Origin: [Mycobacterium] zoologicum
GTDB lineage: Bacteria; Actinomycetota; Actinomycetes; Mycobacteriales; Mycobacteriaceae
Direction of reading: 5' to 3'
NCBI RefSeq assembly: GCF_020172665.1
Contig: NZ_CP083985.1
Location: 1,282,280-1,346,279, forward strand
DNA length: 64,000 nucleotides
Under the pieces are notes generated by a model. The model was not told the origin of the DNA. It ran no database searches and worked only from the letters and a program-made list of their open reading frames with translations. Positions 1 to 9,064 of the stretch are shown piece by piece. A program made the position numbers and the translations under genes. The first letter of the stretch is position 1, and the number at the start of each line of letters is the position of its first letter.

Positions 1-315
1 GCGCGAGCGCTGGTCGATCAGTACGGCGGCGACGCGACGGCGCTGTGGACGGTCGGTGAACCCGATGGCGCCGAGGTGTTGAAGCGCCTCAAGGCGCTCC
101 CCGGGTACGGCGAGCAGAAGGCGCGGATCTTTCTGGCGCTGCTCGGCAAGCAGTACGCCGTGACCCCGAACGGCTGGCGTGAGGCGGCCGGTGCCTACGG
201 TGGCCCCGGCACCTACCTTTCTATTGCCGACGTCGTGGATGCCGCCTCGCTGCAACAGGTACGGTCCACCAAGAAGGCGAACAAACAGGCTGCGAAGCAG
301 GCCCGTCAGGGCTGA
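1..315 (+). CDS. HhH-GPD family base-excision-repair-like protein (5' truncated)
   Basis: The reading frame is open from base 1 and stops at 313-315, so only the C-terminal ~104 residues are present and the start lies outside the window. The visible part contains a helix-hairpin-helix-like stretch (LKALPGYGEQKARIFLALLG, about residues 28-47 of the fragment) with the G-Y-G-x-x-K-A signature of HhH-GPD DNA glycosylases, followed by a lysine-rich tail (TKKANKQAAKQ). This fits the actinobacterial HhH-GPD family represented by Rv1156 in M. tuberculosis, which is expected to bind DNA in base excision repair. The catalytic region cannot be checked because it is missing. The position next to a DUF1059 gene and an Ala/Pro-rich secreted protein agrees with the M. 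tuberculosis order. Confidence 0.75.
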   Translation, partial: ARALVDQYGGDATALWTVGEPDGAEVLKRLKALPGYGEQKARIFLALLGKQYAVTPNGWREAAGAYGGPGTYLSIADVVDAASLQQVRSTKKANKQAAKQARQG

Positions 316-340
316 TCAGCGCGACAGAAAGGCGTCTGAC

Positions 341-487
341 ATGAAGACCCACCTCAACTGCCCGTGCGGCGAGGCCATCGTCGGCAAGGACGAAGACGAA
401 TTGGTCGACCTGACCCAGAAGCATCTCGCGGATGCGCACCCCGGCATGAGCTACGGCCGGGACGAAATCCTGTTCATGGCCTACTGA
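341..487 (+). CDS. DUF1059 small protein
   Basis: This 48-residue ORF starts at ATG 341 and ends with TGA 485-487, 25 bp after the HhH gene on the same strand. It has the N-terminal CPCG motif (residues 8-11), an acidic stretch (GKDEDELVDLTQKHLADAHPG) and a conserved His pair, which match the short DUF1059 family. The Cys and His residues suggest metal binding, but no function is established for the family. A longer frame beginning at 179 would overlap the HhH gene in another frame, so I reject it as the start. It is probably co-transcribed with the upstream gene. Confidence 0.7.
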   Translation: MKTHLNCPCGEAIVGKDEDELVDLTQKHLADAHPGMSYGRDEILFMAY

Positions 488-529
488 CGCTGTCCGTGCG
501 GTCTCGGCGCCGGGGGTAAACCCCTTGGC

Positions 530-1528
530 TCAGGGCACCACCGTCGAACCGATGGTGGGCAGGAAGTTGCACTGGTGGTCCTTGGTGGTCACCTGACCGA
601 AGATCGTCGACATGATGCTGCCCGAACCGGTGTCGACGATCGCGGTGAGCGTCGTGGGCCCCTCCGGGTTGATGTCGGTGCGCGGCTGCAGCGTGGCGCT
701 GCCGGACTTGCCGGTGGTCAGGTTCACCCAGGTGACGTTCAACGGCAGCTTCTGCGTCTCGGCCGGCCCCGGGGTGCCCACCGCGGTGAACACGTAGGCG
801 GTCTGGCCGGGCTTGGGTCCGGGCGTGGGAATGGGCGCCGGGCCGGCCACCGACAGCGCTGAGGCGATGACGTTGCCGCCGTCGGCCTGGCAGTTCGAGC
901 CGATGGACGGGTACATGAAGTCCTGGGTGGGCGGCGCGTCCGGGCCGAACCCCGAGTTGGCGGCGGGTGCGGCAGCCGGGCCTGCGACGTCGGCGCCGGG
1001 GGCGGCCTCAGGTGCTGGGCCGGCGGCTTCCGAAGCGGGTGCCGGCGCGGCGACGACGGCCTCGGGCGCCGCGGGGACGGCCTCGGGCGCGTTCACCAGG
1101 GCCAGCGGGCCCACCGACTTGGCCGGGTCGATGCCGGTGGGCAGGTGCGCCTCCATGCCGGGGGCCGAGCCGGCCGTCGGCACGTGCTCAGCGGCCAACG
1201 CGGCCTCCGGGGGCGACTGCACGAACTGCGCCACCGAGTCGGCCACCTGGCGCGAACCGGCGGGCGCCGAGGAGTTGCCGGTGAACGCGGCGGCGGCGGC
1301 CATCAGCAGCGAGGTGGCTCCGGCCGGGTCGGCGGCCGCCTGCTGGATCACCGGGCTCAGCTGCTCCAGCGCCGGCAGGCCCGGGAAGCCCGCGACGGGC
1401 AGCGGCAGGGCCGGAATGGCCGGGTCGGCGGCGGCCACACCCAGGCCGCCGAGGACCAGGGTGGCCGACGATCCGACCGTGGCTGCAGTGGTGGCAATGC
1501 TGGTGAACAGTGTCCGGAGGCGCGTCAT
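530..1528 (-). CDS. secreted Ala/Pro-rich protein (Rv1157c/Rv1158c-like)
   Basis: The 332-residue protein begins with a signal peptide: a short basic start (MTRLR), a hydrophobic Ala/Val/Leu core and an A-A-A-D cleavage region around residue 34. The middle (about 120-200) is a low-complexity Ala/Pro linker. The C-terminal ~120 residues form a compact domain with two cysteines (SNCQADGG and DHQCNF), which could form a disulfide bridge outside the membrane. This architecture and position match the Ala/Pro-rich secreted proteins Rv1157c and Rv1158c, whose role is unknown. The gene is divergent from pimE. Confidence 0.75.
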   Translation of the reverse strand: MTRLRTLFTSIATTAATVGSSATLVLGGLGVAAADPAIPALPLPVAGFPGLPALEQLSPVIQQAAADPAGATSLLMAAAAAFTGNSSAPAGSRQVADSVAQFVQSPPEAALAAEHVPTAGSAPGMEAHLPTGIDPAKSVGPLALVNAPEAVPAAPEAVVAAPAPASEAAGPAPEAAPGADVAGPAAAPAANSGFGPDAPPTQDFMYPSIGSNCQADGGNVIASALSVAGPAPIPTPGPKPGQTAYVFTAVGTPGPAETQKLPLNVTWVNLTTGKSGSATLQPRTDINPEGPTTLTAIVDTGSGSIMSTIFGQVTTKDHQCNFLPTIGSTVVP

Positions 1529-1671
1529 GAGATCCCCAATCTCTCGGCGGTGGCGTCTACAAAAACCGAAGCTAGCGTGTTACTGGTGAGGCTCAAGTGA
1601 CACATGTGTGATTTATGGAACCGTTACGGACCCGAACCTCGACGGTGATCAGCCCGCCGTTCGCTACAGTC

Positions 1672-2895
1672 ATGCCGGTAGACACCACCCTGCACACCCC
1701 GGCCGCGCGCTCGTGGACCAACCGACTGATCGCCTGGGCCCCGCTGCTGCTGGCGATCAGCATCGCCGCGCGACTCGCCTGGACCTATCTGACCCCGCGC
1801 GGCGCCAACTTCGTCGACCTGCACGTCTACATCTCCGGCGGCGCCGCACTGGCCGGGCCCGGCGCGCTGTATGACTACGTCTACGCCGAGCAGACCCCGG
1901 ACTTCCCGCTGCCGTTCACCTACCCGCCGTTCGCCGCGGTGGTTTTCTACCCGCTGCACTTCCTGCCGTTCGGGCTGGTCGCGCTCTGCTGGCAGATCGG
2001 CACGATGGCCGCGCTCTACGGCGTGATCAGGCTCAGCCAGCGCCTGCTGGGGGCCTCACAAGGCCCGGCCACCCGCCGGTCAGCGATGCTGTGGACGGCC
2101 GCCGGTATCTGGACCGAACCGCTGCGCAGCACCTTCGACTACGGCCAGATCAACGTGATCCTGGCACTGGCGGTGCTCTACGCCGTCTACAGCAGCCGGT
2201 GGTGGGTGTCGGGCCTGCTGGTGGGACTGGCCGCCGGGGTGAAGCTCACCCCGGCCATCGCCGGGGTCTACCTGGCCGGGGCGCGGCGCTGGGCGGCCGC
2301 GGCGTTCTCGGCCGTCGTCTTCGCCGGCACCATCGCGGTGTCGGTATGGGCCGCCGGAGACCAGGTCCGCCGCTACTTCACCGAGCTGCTCGGCGACGCG
2401 CACCGGGTGGGGCCGATCGCCACGTCGTTCAACCAGTCCTGGCGCGGCGGCATCGCCCGCATCCTCGGGCACGACGCCGGGTACAGCGCGCCGGTGCTGG
2501 TCGCGGTCGCCGTCACCGCCGTGCTGGCCGTGCTGGCCTGGCGTGCGCTGAGCGCCAGACCCGACCCGCTGGGGCTGCTGCTGGTGGTCGAGCTGTTCGG
2601 GCTGCTGGCCTCGCCGATCTCCTGGACCCATCACTGGGTGTGGCTGGTGCCGCTGATGATCTGGCTGCTGGCGGGTCCCTACGCCGATCGCCGCGGAGCC
2701 CGCGTATTGGGCTGGGTCTGGCTGGCACTGACCGTCGTCGGCGTGCCGTGGCTGCTGAGCTTCTTCCAGCCGACCATCTGGGAGATCGGCCGGCCCTGGT
2801 ACCTGGCGTGGGCCGGACTGGTCTACATCGTCGGCGCGCTGGCCACGCTGGCCTGGATGGCGACCGTGCGCGTCAGCTCGCCAGCAGCCGATTGA
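1672..2895 (+). CDS. pimE: polyprenol-phosphate-mannose-dependent PIM mannosyltransferase PimE
   Basis: PimE is an integral membrane GT-C/GT87 mannosyltransferase. It adds an alpha-1,2-linked mannose from polyprenyl-phosphate-mannose to phosphatidylinositol tetramannoside, leading to the polar Ac1/2PIM6 species. The ~407-residue protein has about ten hydrophobic segments and, just after the first, the loop [12 protein letters not shown]. The Asp at about residue 49 corresponds to the catalytic Asp known in M. smegmatis PimE. The ATG at 1672 is preferred because the protein starts just before the first membrane segment; an in-frame ATG at 1615 would add 19 residues. Its 3' end overlaps the convergent pterin dehydratase by 23 bp. 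The pathway partner lpqW lies about 11 kb away. Confidence 0.85.
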   Translation: MPVDTTLHTPAARSWTNRLIAWAPLLLAISIAARLAWTYLTPRGANFVDLHVYISGGAALAGPGALYDYVYAEQTPDFPLPFTYPPFAAVVFYPLHFLPFGLVALCWQIGTMAALYGVIRLSQRLLGASQGPATRRSAMLWTAAGIWTEPLRSTFDYGQINVILALAVLYAVYSSRWWVSGLLVGLAAGVKLTPAIAGVYLAGARRWAAAAFSAVVFAGTIAVSVWAAGDQVRRYFTELLGDAHRVGPIATSFNQSWRGGIARILGHDAGYSAPVLVAVAVTAVLAVLAWRALSARPDPLGLLLVVELFGLLASPISWTHHWVWLVPLMIWLLAGPYADRRGARVLGWVWLALTVVGVPWLLSFFQPTIWEIGRPWYLAWAGLVYIVGALATLAWMATVRVSSPAAD

Positions 2896-3157
2896 TCTCG
2901 ATCGCCAGCCCGACGTCCTTCTCGGTTATCCCGCCGGCAGAGTGTGTCACCAGTGTGAACAGCACAGTGCGCCAACGGATATCGATGTCGGGATGATGAT
3001 CGACGGCCTCGGCGTGCTCGGCCACCCGACGCACCGCGTCGATGCCGGCCAGAAACGCCGGAAACGTCACCGAACGGCGCAGCGTGCCGTCGACCCGCTC
3101 CCAGCCGTCCAGGCCCGACAATGCCGCGTCCACCTGATCATCCGTCAACAAAGCCAT
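2873..3157 (-). CDS. pterin-4-alpha-carbinolamine dehydratase
   Basis: This 94-residue protein matches the length and signature of the DCoH/PhhB family, which dehydrates 4a-hydroxytetrahydropterin. The conserved [12 protein letters not shown] stretch (about residues 53-64) and the later [11 protein letters not shown] segment carry the family's active-site histidines. It is the counterpart of Rv1159A. The start ATG (3155-3157) has a TACCGT hexamer five bases upstream, consistent with a leaderless transcript. The gene is convergent with pimE, sharing 23 bp, and divergent from mutT2, so the two short intergenic promoters lie back to back at 3158-3190. Confidence 0.85.
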   Translation of the reverse strand: MALLTDDQVDAALSGLDGWERVDGTLRRSVTFPAFLAGIDAVRRVAEHAEAVDHHPDIDIRWRTVLFTLVTHSAGGITEKDVGLAIEINRLLAS

Positions 3158-3190
3158 ACCCGACGGTAGGCCGGTATAGCCTCACACGCC

Positions 3191-3592
3191 ATGTCCACCC
3201 AGATCGTCGTCGCCGGAGCCGTGATCACCGACACCGAGGCCGGGCCGGCACTGCTGATCGCCCAGCGCCGCCGGCCACCGGAGCTGGCCGGCCTGTGGGA
3301 ACTGCCCGGCGGCAAGGTGCAGCCCGGTGAGAGCGAACCCGCGGCCCTGGCACGTGAGCTCGCCGAGGAGCTGGGCCTGGACGCCGACGCGATCAGGGTA
3401 GGGCGGCGTATCGGTGCCGATGTCGAGCTCCCGGGCCTGATCCTGCGCGCCTATCGCGTTGACCTGGCCCGCGGCGAGCCGCGCGCCGACGACCACCTCG
3501 CCCTGCGCTGGGTGACCACTGTGGAGTTGCCTAACATCGCCTGGGTACCTGCCGACAGAGCTTGGCTCGCCGACCTGGCTCGGGCACTGTAG
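3191..3592 (+). CDS. mutT2: Nudix hydrolase MutT2 (8-oxo-dGTP / CTP pyrophosphatase)
   Basis: The 133-residue protein carries a complete Nudix box (GGKVQPGESEPAALARELAEELG, about residues 37-59, matching GX5EX7REUXEEXG), the Mg-binding and catalytic signature of the family. Its position between the pterin dehydratase and narG is that of M. tuberculosis MutT2, which hydrolyses oxidised and normal dNTPs, preferring 5-methyl-CTP/dCTP-type substrates. The ATG at 3191 follows overlapping TATAGC/TAGCCT hexamers at 3175-3182, suggesting a leaderless or very short 5' end. Assignment to MutT2 rather than a paralogue rests on gene order. Confidence 0.85.
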   Translation: MSTQIVVAGAVITDTEAGPALLIAQRRRPPELAGLWELPGGKVQPGESEPAALARELAEELGLDADAIRVGRRIGADVELPGLILRAYRVDLARGEPRADDHLALRWVTTVELPNIAWVPADRAWLADLARAL

Positions 3593-3596
3593 GTGA

Positions 3597-3752
3597 AACA
3601 AGCCTGTTAAATCTGCGCACGGCATCAGTCGTAGGGCGATATAGAGCGTCACCGCTCGCTACCCTCTAAGTCAGATCCCCAGATGGCGTGCTGCGGCGCC
3701 GGACGGCAGCAAGCCCCGCCGGAGTGCGGCTACCCCTTGTAAGGAGATCCGC
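3597..3752 (+). promoter_or_regulatory. narG leader region with possible alternative RNA hairpins
   Basis: This 156-bp gap holds a TACCCT hexamer at 3660-3665 that could be a -10 element and a strong Shine-Dalgarno AAGGAG at 3741-3746 for narG. Between them are several self-complementary segments. TGCTGC (3689-3694) can pair with GCAGCA (3706-3711). CGGCG (3694-3698) can pair with CGCCG (3717-3721). GCCG (3718-3721) can pair with CGGC (3727-3730). The last two compete for the same bases, so alternative folds are possible. A 19-codon upstream ORF runs through the same bases. The transcription start is not known from sequence alone. Confidence 0.4.
3683..3742 (+). CDS. upstream ORF (leader peptide) of narG with three Cys codons
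   Basis: An ATG at 3683 opens a 19-codon frame encoding MACCGAGRQQAPPECGYPL, with TGC-TGC at codons 3-4 and a third TGC at codon 15. Its TAA stop (3740-3742) merges with the narG Shine-Dalgarno as TAAGGAG, ten bases before the narG ATG. This is an arrangement in which a terminating ribosome could promote or block narG initiation. Cysteine-rich leaderless short ORFs acting as cysteine-responsive attenuators have been described in mycobacteria. I see no Shine-Dalgarno for this ORF, and the TCAGAT hexamer at 3671-3676 is only a weak -10 match, so translation is a hypothesis. Confidence 0.35.
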   Translation: MACCGAGRQQAPPECGYPL

Positions 3753-6700
3753 ATGACCAAAGCTGTGCCCCGCATCGGCGGCCCCCTCGAAGAGCTGCTG
3801 GAACGCGGCGGCCGATTCTTCACCACCGGCCAGTTCTCCGATGATCTGCGCACCGTCACCCACCGCGGCGGGCGCCAGGCCGACGTGTTCTACCGTGACC
3901 GCTGGAGCCACGACAAGGTGGTGCGCTCGACCCACGGAGTGAACTGCACCGGTTCATGCTCCTGGAAGATCTTCGTCAAGGACGGGATCATCACCTGGGA
4001 GAACCAGGCCACCGACTACCCGTCGGTGGGCCCGGACCGTCCCGAGTACGAGCCGCGCGGCTGCCCGCGTGGGGCGTCGTTCTCCTGGTACTCCTACTCG
4101 CCGACCCGGGTGCGCTACCCGTACGCCCGGGCCGTGCTGGTCGAGTTGTACCGGGAGGCCAAGGCGCGGCTCGGCGACCCGGTTGACGCCTGGGCGGACA
4201 TCCAGGCCGACCCCGAGCGGCGGCGGCGCTACCAACAGGCCCGCGGCAAAGGTGGATTGGTCCGGGTGAGCTGGGCCGAGGCCACCGAGATGATCGCCGC
4301 CGCGCACGTGCACACCATCAAGACCTACGGCCCGGACCGGGTCGCCGGGTTCTCGCCTATTCCGGCGATGTCGATGGTGTCGTTCGCCGCCGGATCCCGG
4401 TTCGTTCAGCTGCTCGGCGGCGTGATGACGTCGTTCTACGACTGGTACGCCGACCTGCCGGTGGCCTCGCCCCAGGTGTTCGGCGACCAGACCGACGTCC
4501 CCGAATCCGGCGACTGGTGGGATGCCGCGTATCTGATGATGTGGGGCTCCAACGTCCCCATCACCCGCACCCCCGACGCGCACTGGATGGCCGAGGTCCG
4601 CTACCGCGGCACCAAGGTCGTCAGCGTCAGCCCCGACTACGCCGACAACACCAAGTTCGCCGACGAGTGGATGCCGTGCGCGGCCGGCACCGACGGCGCC
4701 CTGGCGATGGCGATGGGCCACGTCATCCTCACCGAGTGCTACGTCAAAAAGCAGGTGCCGTTCTTCACCGACTACGTGCGCCAGTACACCGACCTGCCGT
4801 TTCTGATCAAGCTCGAGGAGCGCGACGGGCAGCTGGTGCCGGGCAAGAACCTGACCGCGGCCGACCTTGGCCAGGATGTAGAGAACGCCGCGTTCAAGCC
4901 GGCCGTGCTCGACGAGGTCACCGACTCCGTGGTGGTACCGCACGGCTCGCTGGGATTCCGTTGGGGCGATGAGGGTTTGGGCAAGTGGAACCTCGACCTC
5001 GGTGAGGTGCGCCCGGCGTTGAGCGTGGCCGGCGCAGCCGGGGTGAACGGCGGGGGGCGGCTGGTGTCGCTACCCGGCTTCGACGCGGTCAGCGGCGCCG
5101 GCACCGTGGTGCAGCGCGGCGTTCCGATCCGCCAGGTCGGAGAACACCTGGTGTGCACCGTCTTCGACCTGATGCTGGCCAACTATTCAGTGGGCCGGGC
5201 CGGGCTGCCGGGTGATTGGCCGACCGGTTACGACGACGGTACGGCGGTCAACACCCCGGCATGGCAGGAGCCGATCACCGGGGTCTCGGCCACTCAGGCC
5301 ATCCGGATTGCGCGCGAGTTCGCCGGCAACGCAGAGGAATCCGGCGGCCGGTCGATGATCATCATGGGCAGCGGGATCTGTCAATGGTTCCACGGTGACG
5401 CCACCTACCGGGCGGTGCTGGCGTTGCTGATGCTGACCGGCTCGATGGGACGCAACGGCGGCGGCTGGGCGCACTATGTCGGGCAGGAGAAGGTGCGCCC
5501 GCTGACCGGCTGGCAGACGATGGCCGCGGGCAACGACTGGTCGCGGCCGCCGCGGCAGGTGCCGGGCACCTCCTACTGGTACGCCCACACCGACCAGTGG
5601 CGCTACGACGCCTACGGCGCGGACAAGCTGACCACGCCGCTGGGCCGCGGCCGGTTCGACGGCAAGCACACGATGGATATCCTGGCGTCGGCCACCGCGA
5701 TGGGCTGGAGCCCGTTCTATCCGCAGTTCGACAAGTCCAGCCTGGACGTGGCCGACGCGGCCGACTCCGCCGGCCGCGATGCGGGGGAGTACGTCGCCGA
5801 GCAACTCGCCGCCGGTGAGTTGAAGCTGTCGGTGACCGACCCGGACAACCCGGTGAACTGGCCTCGGGTGCTGACGGTGTGGCGGGCCAACCTGATCGGA
5901 GCCTCGGGCAAGGGCGGCGAATACTTCCTCAAACACCTGCTGGGTACCGATGCCAGCGTGCTGGGCGAACCGCCCGCCGGCGGAGTCAAACCGCAGGATG
6001 TGAACTGGGCAGGCGAGATTCCCGAAGGCAAGCTCGACCTGCTGATGTCGATCGACTTCCGGATGACCTCGACCACGCTGATGTCCGACGTGGTGCTGCC
6101 CGCAGCGACCTGGTACGAGAAGGCCGACCTGTCATCCACCGACATGCACCCGTACGTGCACTCGTTCGCGGCGGCCATCGACCCGCCGTGGGAGACCCGC
6201 AGCGACTACGACGCATTCGGTGCGATAGCCCGCGTATTCAGTGCGCTGGCGCGCAAGCACCTCGGGGTCCGCAACGATGTGGTGCTCACCGCGATGCAGC
6301 ACGACACCGCCGATGCAATGGCCTATCCCGATGGCACCGAACGAGATTGGCTGCGAGGCGGTGAGACCCCGGTGCCGGGCAAGACCATGCCGAAGGTGAC
6401 CGTGGTGGAGCGCGACTACACCGCAATCCACGACAAGTGGCGGTCGTTGGGACCGCTGGTGGACTCACTTGGCATGACCACCAAGGGCTACACGGTGTTT
6501 CCGCACGAAGAGGTCGAGGAGCTGTCCGCCAAATTCGGGGTGCTGGACTCCGGTGTCGCCGAAGGTCGCCCGGCGCTGACCACCGCACTGCGGATGGCCG
6601 ACACCGTGCTGGCGTTGTCGGGCACCACCAACGGGCGGCTTGCGGTCGAGGGTTTCCGGGAACTGGAGAAGCGCACCGGCCGGCAGCTGGCGCACCTGGC

Positions 6701-7448
6701 CGAGGGCAGCGAGGAGAAGCGCATCACCTACGCCGACACCCAGGCCCGGCCGGTTCCGGTGATCACCAGCCCGGAGTGGTCCGGCAGCGAGACCGGAGGA
6801 CGGCGCTACGCACCGTTCACGGTGAACATCGAGTGTCTCAAGCCATTTCATACCCTGACCGGCCGGATGCACTTCTACACCGCGCACGACTGGATCGAAG
6901 AACTCGGCGAGCACATGCCGGTGTACCGGCCGCCGCTGGACATGGTGCGGCTCTTCGATGCCCCCGAGCTCGGCGAGACCGGCGACGGGATCGGGATCAC
7001 GGTGCGGTATCTGACCCCGCACTCGAAGTGGTCGTTCCACTCGACGTATCAGGACAACCTGTACATGCTGTCGCTGTCACGCGGTGGCCCGACGATGTGG
7101 ATGAGTCCGGGTGACGCGGCGAAAATCGGTGTCAAAGACAACGATTGGATCGAGGCGGTCAATGTCAACGGTGTGTTCGTGGGCCGGGCGATCGTGAGTC
7201 AGCGGATGCCCGACGGTGTGGTGTTCGTCTACCACGTCCAGGAGCGCACCGTCGACACACCCCGCAGCGAGACCACCGGCCAACGCGGCGGCACGCACAA
7301 CTCACTGACCCGAATCCGGGTCAAGCCAAGCCATCTCGCCGGCGGCTACGGTCAGCACGCGTTCGCGTTCAACTACCTGGGGCCGACCGGTAACCAGCGT
7401 GACGAGGTGACGGTGGTGCGCCGTCGCAGCCAGGACGTGAGGTACTGA
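3753..7448 (+). CDS. narG: respiratory nitrate reductase alpha subunit NarG
   Basis: NarG is the catalytic subunit of the membrane-bound nitrate reductase. It holds Mo-bisMGD and one [4Fe-4S] cluster on the cytoplasmic side and reduces nitrate to nitrite. The 1231-residue length is normal. The N-terminal cluster motif is present as His61-x3-Cys65-x3-Cys69-x34-Cys104, the spacing known from E. coli NarG. The YDWYADLP stretch (about 229-236) contains the Asp that coordinates molybdenum. The molybdopterin oxidoreductase domain fills most of the chain and a dinucleotide-binding domain lies at the C-terminus. AAGGAG precedes the ATG by six bases. narH follows after five bases, making a narGHJI operon. 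Confidence 0.97.
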   Translation: MTKAVPRIGGPLEELLERGGRFFTTGQFSDDLRTVTHRGGRQADVFYRDRWSHDKVVRSTHGVNCTGSCSWKIFVKDGIITWENQATDYPSVGPDRPEYEPRGCPRGASFSWYSYSPTRVRYPYARAVLVELYREAKARLGDPVDAWADIQADPERRRRYQQARGKGGLVRVSWAEATEMIAAAHVHTIKTYGPDRVAGFSPIPAMSMVSFAAGSRFVQLLGGVMTSFYDWYADLPVASPQVFGDQTDVPESGDWWDAAYLMMWGSNVPITRTPDAHWMAEVRYRGTKVVSVSPDYADNTKFADEWMPCAAGTDGALAMAMGHVILTECYVKKQVPFFTDYVRQYTDLPFLIKLEERDGQLVPGKNLTAADLGQDVENAAFKPAVLDEVTDSVVVPHGSLGFRWGDEGLGKWNLDLGEVRPALSVAGAAGVNGGGRLVSLPGFDAVSGAGTVVQRGVPIRQVGEHLVCTVFDLMLANYSVGRAGLPGDWPTGYDDGTAVNTPAWQEPITGVSATQAIRIAREFAGNAEESGGRSMIIMGSGICQWFHGDATYRAVLALLMLTGSMGRNGGGWAHYVGQEKVRPLTGWQTMAAGNDWSRPPRQVPGTSYWYAHTDQWRYDAYGADKLTTPLGRGRFDGKHTMDILASATAMGWSPFYPQFDKSSLDVADAADSAGRDAGEYVAEQLAAGELKLSVTDPDNPVNWPRVLTVWRANLIGASGKGGEYFLKHLLGTDASVLGEPPAGGVKPQDVNWAGEIPEGKLDLLMSIDFRMTSTTLMSDVVLPAATWYEKADLSSTDMHPYVHSFAAAIDPPWETRSDYDAFGAIARVFSALARKHLGVRNDVVLTAMQHDTADAMAYPDGTERDWLRGGETPVPGKTMPKVTVVERDYTAIHDKWRSLGPLVDSLGMTTKGYTVFPHEEVEELSAKFGVLDSGVAEGRPALTTALRMADTVLALSGTTNGRLAVEGFRELEKRTGRQLAHLAEGSEEKRITYADTQARPVPVITSPEWSGSETGGRRYAPFTVNIECLKPFHTLTGRMHFYTAHDWIEELGEHMPVYRPPLDMVRLFDAPELGETGDGIGITVRYLTPHSKWSFHSTYQDNLYMLSLSRGGPTMWMSPGDAAKIGVKDNDWIEAVNVNGVFVGRAIVSQRMPDGVVFVYHVQERTVDTPRSETTGQRGGTHNSLTRIRVKPSHLAGGYGQHAFAFNYLGPTGNQRDEVTVVRRRSQDVRY

Positions 7449-7453
7449 AGAAG

Positions 7454-9064
7454 ATGAAAGTAATGGCGCAGATGGCCATGGTGATGAACCTGGACAAATG
7501 CATCGGGTGCCACACCTGCTCGGTGACCTGCAAACAGGCCTGGACCAACCGCGAGGGCACCGAATACGTCTGGTTCAACAACGTCGAAACCCGGCCCGGC
7601 GGAGGCTATCCGCGCACCTACGAAGACCAGGACCGCTGGAAGGGCGGCTGGACGCTGGACAAGAAGGGCCGGCTGCGCCTGCTGGCCGGTGGCCGAGTCC
7701 ACAAGCTGCTCAACATCTTCGCCAACCCCAACCTGCCCGGGTTGAAGGACTACTACGAGCCCTGGACCTACGACTACGACAACCTGACCACCGCCCCGCT
7801 GGGTGACACCATTCCGGTCGCCGAGCCGCGCAGCGCGATCACCGGCGATCCGGCCAAGATCGAGTGGGGCCCCAACTGGGACGACAACCTCGCCGGCTCC
7901 CCGGAGAACCTGGTCAACGACCCGATCCTGCGCAAGGTCAGTGACCAGGTCAAAAGTGAGCTCGAAGAGACGTTCATGTTCTACCTGCCGCGCATCTGCG
8001 AGCACTGCCTGAACCCGTCGTGTGTGGCGTCGTGCCCGACCGGGGCGATCTACAAACGCGAAGAAGACGGCATCGTGCTTGTCGATCAGGACCGCTGCCG
8101 AGGCTGGCGGCTGTGCGTGTCGGGCTGCCCGTACAAAAAGGTGTATTTCAACCACAAGACCGGCAAGGCCGAGAAGTGCCACTTCTGCTACCCGCGTATC
8201 GAAGTCGGCCTGCCGACCATCTGCTCGGAGACCTGTGTCGGGCGGCTGCGCTACATCGGGCTGGTGCTCTACGACGCCGACAGGGTGCTGGAGGCGGCGT
8301 CGGTGGAAAAAGACACCGACCTCTACGAGGCGCAGCGCGAGGTGTTCCTGGACCCGAACGACCCGGAGGTGATCGCCGGTGCGCGTGCCGAGGGGATCTC
8401 CGACGCCTGGATCGAGGCCGCCCAACGCTCGCCGATCCACGCGTTGATCAACACCTTCAAGGTGGCGTTGCCGCTGCACCCGGAGTACCGGACCATGCCG
8501 ATGGTCTGGTACGTCCCCCCGCTGTCGCCGGTGGTCGACGCCGTCAGTCGGGACGGGCACGACGGCGAAGACATGGGCAACCTATTCGGTGCGCTGGAGG
8601 CACTGCGCATCCCGATGGCCTACCTAGCCGAACTGTTCACCGCCGGTGACACCGGAATCATCGAAGACGTGCTGCGACGGCTCGCGGCGATGCGCTCCTA
8701 TATGCGCGACATCAGCCTGGGGCGCGAGACCCAACCACACATCCCCGCCGCGGTCGGCATGACCGAGGAGGAGATGTACAGCATGTACCGTCTGCTCGCG
8801 ATCGCGAAATACGAAGAGCGCTACGTGATTCCCACCGCCTACAGCCAGCAGGCGCACGATCTGGAACACATGGGGTGCTCCATCACCGGCGGCCCCAACG
8901 GGCACGAGGACGACCCGTTCGTCGGCGCCGACGGTGAGGCGGGGGCGTCGTTTCACATGGTCGAGAACGGTGGACACGCCCAGCGGCCGCGGGGCAGGAC
9001 CAACCTGCTCAACTGGGGCGGCGGTGACCGGGCGGAGCCCGAGATGTTCCCGGAGCAGACGTGA
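7454..9064 (+). CDS. narH: respiratory nitrate reductase beta subunit NarH
   Basis: NarH carries electrons from NarI haems to NarG through four Fe-S clusters. The 536-residue chain shows all four cysteine groups. The first is CIGCHTCSVTC (Cys16, 19, 22, 26). The second, CEHCLNPSCVASC, lies around residue 180. The third is CRGWRLCVSGC, with Trp replacing one Cys as expected for the [3Fe-4S] site. The last is CHFC followed by CSETC near residues 240-260. The insertion rich in Asp/Tyr between the first two groups is typical of NarH. It starts five bases after narG and its stop overlaps the narJ start by four bases, so translation is probably coupled. Confidence 0.97.
   Translation: MKVMAQMAMVMNLDKCIGCHTCSVTCKQAWTNREGTEYVWFNNVETRPGGGYPRTYEDQDRWKGGWTLDKKGRLRLLAGGRVHKLLNIFANPNLPGLKDYYEPWTYDYDNLTTAPLGDTIPVAEPRSAITGDPAKIEWGPNWDDNLAGSPENLVNDPILRKVSDQVKSELEETFMFYLPRICEHCLNPSCVASCPTGAIYKREEDGIVLVDQDRCRGWRLCVSGCPYKKVYFNHKTGKAEKCHFCYPRIEVGLPTICSETCVGRLRYIGLVLYDADRVLEAASVEKDTDLYEAQREVFLDPNDPEVIAGARAEGISDAWIEAAQRSPIHALINTFKVALPLHPEYRTMPMVWYVPPLSPVVDAVSRDGHDGEDMGNLFGALEALRIPMAYLAELFTAGDTGIIEDVLRRLAAMRSYMRDISLGRETQPHIPAAVGMTEEEMYSMYRLLAIAKYEERYVIPTAYSQQAHDLEHMGCSITGGPNGHEDDPFVGADGEAGASFHMVENGGHAQRPRGRTNLLNWGGGDRAEPEMFPEQT

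Noticed and set aside
1600..1609. ACACATGTGT palindrome upstream of pimE, considered as a CRP-type operator
   Set aside because: It does not match the mycobacterial CRP pattern of TGTGA-N6-TCACA and is short enough to occur by chance.
3597..3752. Molybdenum cofactor (MOCO) riboswitch before narG
   Set aside because: The leader has hairpins and precedes a molybdoenzyme, but I could not match the conserved core of the MOCO motif; a covariance-model search would decide.
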